The notes under the pieces were generated by a model that made no database searches, was not told the origin of the DNA, and worked only from the letters and a program-made list of their open reading frames with translations. A program made the position numbers and the translations under genes. 5,161 nucleotides of DNA from Gallionella sp. (GTDB lineage Bacteria > Pseudomonadota > Gammaproteobacteria > Burkholderiales > Gallionellaceae), in the NCBI GenBank assembly GCA_030690245.1, contig JAUYGW010000052.1, positions 1-5,161 on the forward strand. Reading direction: 5' to 3'. Positions 4,830-5,161 of this stretch are shown piece by piece. Every line of letters starts with the position of its first letter. Within the stretch, counting starts at the first letter, position 1.

Positions 4830-4870
4830 CGGGTTTGCATCGGATGTATTTCGATGCAAACCCGTTTTAT
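4830..4870 (+). terminator. Rho-independent terminator of the toxin-antitoxin operon
   Basis: A perfect 13-bp stem (4830-4842 with 4852-4864; core GGGTTTGCATCG/CGATGCAAACCC), a nine-base loop and then TTTTATT. It lies 14 nt after the antitoxin stop codon. The reverse strand lacks a comparable T-run, so it acts mainly rightwards. Confidence 0.9.
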
Positions 4871-5035
4871 TCGTTGCAGATGGTCGGCGCGACATGCAGA
4901 CACTGCTGACGCGCAGAATGCTGGGCGTATAACATCAGTGTTGCGGCTCACGTCAGCAGCCCTATAAAAAATTCGACTCTGCGCCTTTTAATTCCTCAGA
5001 TTGCTGAAAACAACTCGACCCTAGCCCGTTTAATT
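4871..5035. other. Non-coding stretch with an inverted repeat and a 42-nt-spaced direct repeat
   Basis: No credible gene. CTGCTGACG (4903-4911) and CGTCAGCAG (4951-4959) form a perfect 9-bp inverted repeat 39 nt apart. Two 21-nt direct repeats, 4973-4993 and 5015-5035, begin TCGAC and end TTTAATT, match at 16 of 21 positions and start 42 nt apart. The region ends at the insertion-sequence left end. Confidence 0.6.
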
Positions 5036-5101
5036 ATCAATCACAAGGTTTAAACCACCGGCTTTAGCCGGTCAGCTTTAGCTGCGACAATATGCTGCAC
5101 A

Positions 5102-5110
5102 AAAGGAGGT
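5102..5110 (+). promoter_or_regulatory. Strong ribosome binding site of tnpA
   Basis: AAAGGAGGT is a near-perfect anti-16S match, 5 nt before the ATG at 5116, and it fixes the transposase start. Confidence 0.8.
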
Positions 5111-5115
5111 GCGGC

Positions 5116-5161
5116 ATGGAATACAGATACGGAAGTCATACGGTTTTTCAAATTGAGTACC
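5116..5161 (+). CDS. tnpA: IS200/IS605-family transposase TnpA (Y1 HUH), N-terminal fragment
   Basis: Only the first 15 codons are present: MEYRYGSHTVFQIEY. This is the highly typical beginning of IS200/IS605 TnpA (consensus about M-YR-GSHTV--I-YH-VW). TnpA is a small single-tyrosine HUH enzyme that cuts and joins single-stranded DNA at the element's ends. The catalytic HUH motif and tyrosine lie beyond the window, so neither intactness nor the presence of a tnpB partner can be judged. The strong ribosome binding site and the hairpin-bearing leader agree with the assignment. The short start resembles canonical IS200 TnpA more than the REP-associated RAYT relatives. Confidence 0.85.
   Translation, partial: MEYRYGSHTVFQIEY

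Larger units (their letters stand above)
5036..5161 (+). mobile_element. Left end of an IS200/IS605-type insertion sequence (continues beyond window)
   Basis: The region upstream of tnpA carries two tandem hairpins with the same TTTA loop: ACCGGC/GCCGGT (5057-5072) and CAGC/GCTG (5073-5084). A perfect GGTTTAAACC palindrome lies just before them (5047-5056). A subterminal hairpin near the left end is the hallmark of IS200/IS605 elements, whose TnpA recognises it as single-stranded DNA. The exact left boundary cannot be fixed from one end; in related elements it lies about 15-20 nt before the hairpin, so roughly 5036-5042. Confidence 0.75.

Overview
The window looks like chromosomal DNA of a betaproteobacterium, plausibly Nitrosomonadales/Gallionellaceae-like. 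That placement is an inference from the protein style of the cytochrome c1 tail, the DEDDy exonuclease and the RlmN-like enzyme; no rRNA or other firm marker is present.

Layout. (1) 2-232 (+): the C-terminus of cytochrome c1 (petC), with its membrane anchor. (2) 436-1866 (+): a secreted protein combining ankyrin repeats, two 37-residue helical repeats and a SUMF1/FGE-like domain that lacks the catalytic cysteines. (3) 1873-2526 (-): a DEDDy 3'-5' exonuclease convergent with (2), only 6 nt between the stop codons. (4) 2527-2805: no gene; a repeat-rich spacer. (5) 2806-3990 (-): an RlmN/Cfr-family radical-SAM RNA methyltransferase carrying an in-frame insertion of about 53 residues. (6) 3991-4194: a second repeat-bearing spacer that ends in a strong promoter/operator. 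(7) 4195-4816 (+): an overlapping TumE/TumA-type toxin-antitoxin pair, closed by a strong terminator at 4830-4870. (8) 4871-5161: non-coding DNA with small repeats, then the left end and first 15 codons of an IS200/IS605-type tnpA running off the window.

The most interesting structure is a dispersed repeat of about 55-61 nt present three times in 1.5 kb (2631-2691 +, 3292-3352 -, 4076-4130 +). All copies start TGATGGAACTACT and end GCTGGTYAT. Copies A and B fold into a hairpin in which two base pairs change by compensatory substitution; copy C builds different hairpins from the same skeleton. Copies B and C appear to sit inside other, unrelated palindromic repeats, and copy A lies between two inverted copies of a third repeat. 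Copy B is translated within the RlmN-like gene without breaking the frame, much as Rickettsia palindromic elements insert into genes.

Functionally the genes are mostly unrelated: a respiratory gene, an accessory envelope protein, two RNA/DNA-processing housekeeping-type genes, a stability module and an insertion sequence. The density of repeats, the toxin-antitoxin pair and the IS suggest a rearrangement-prone region downstream of the respiratory operon.
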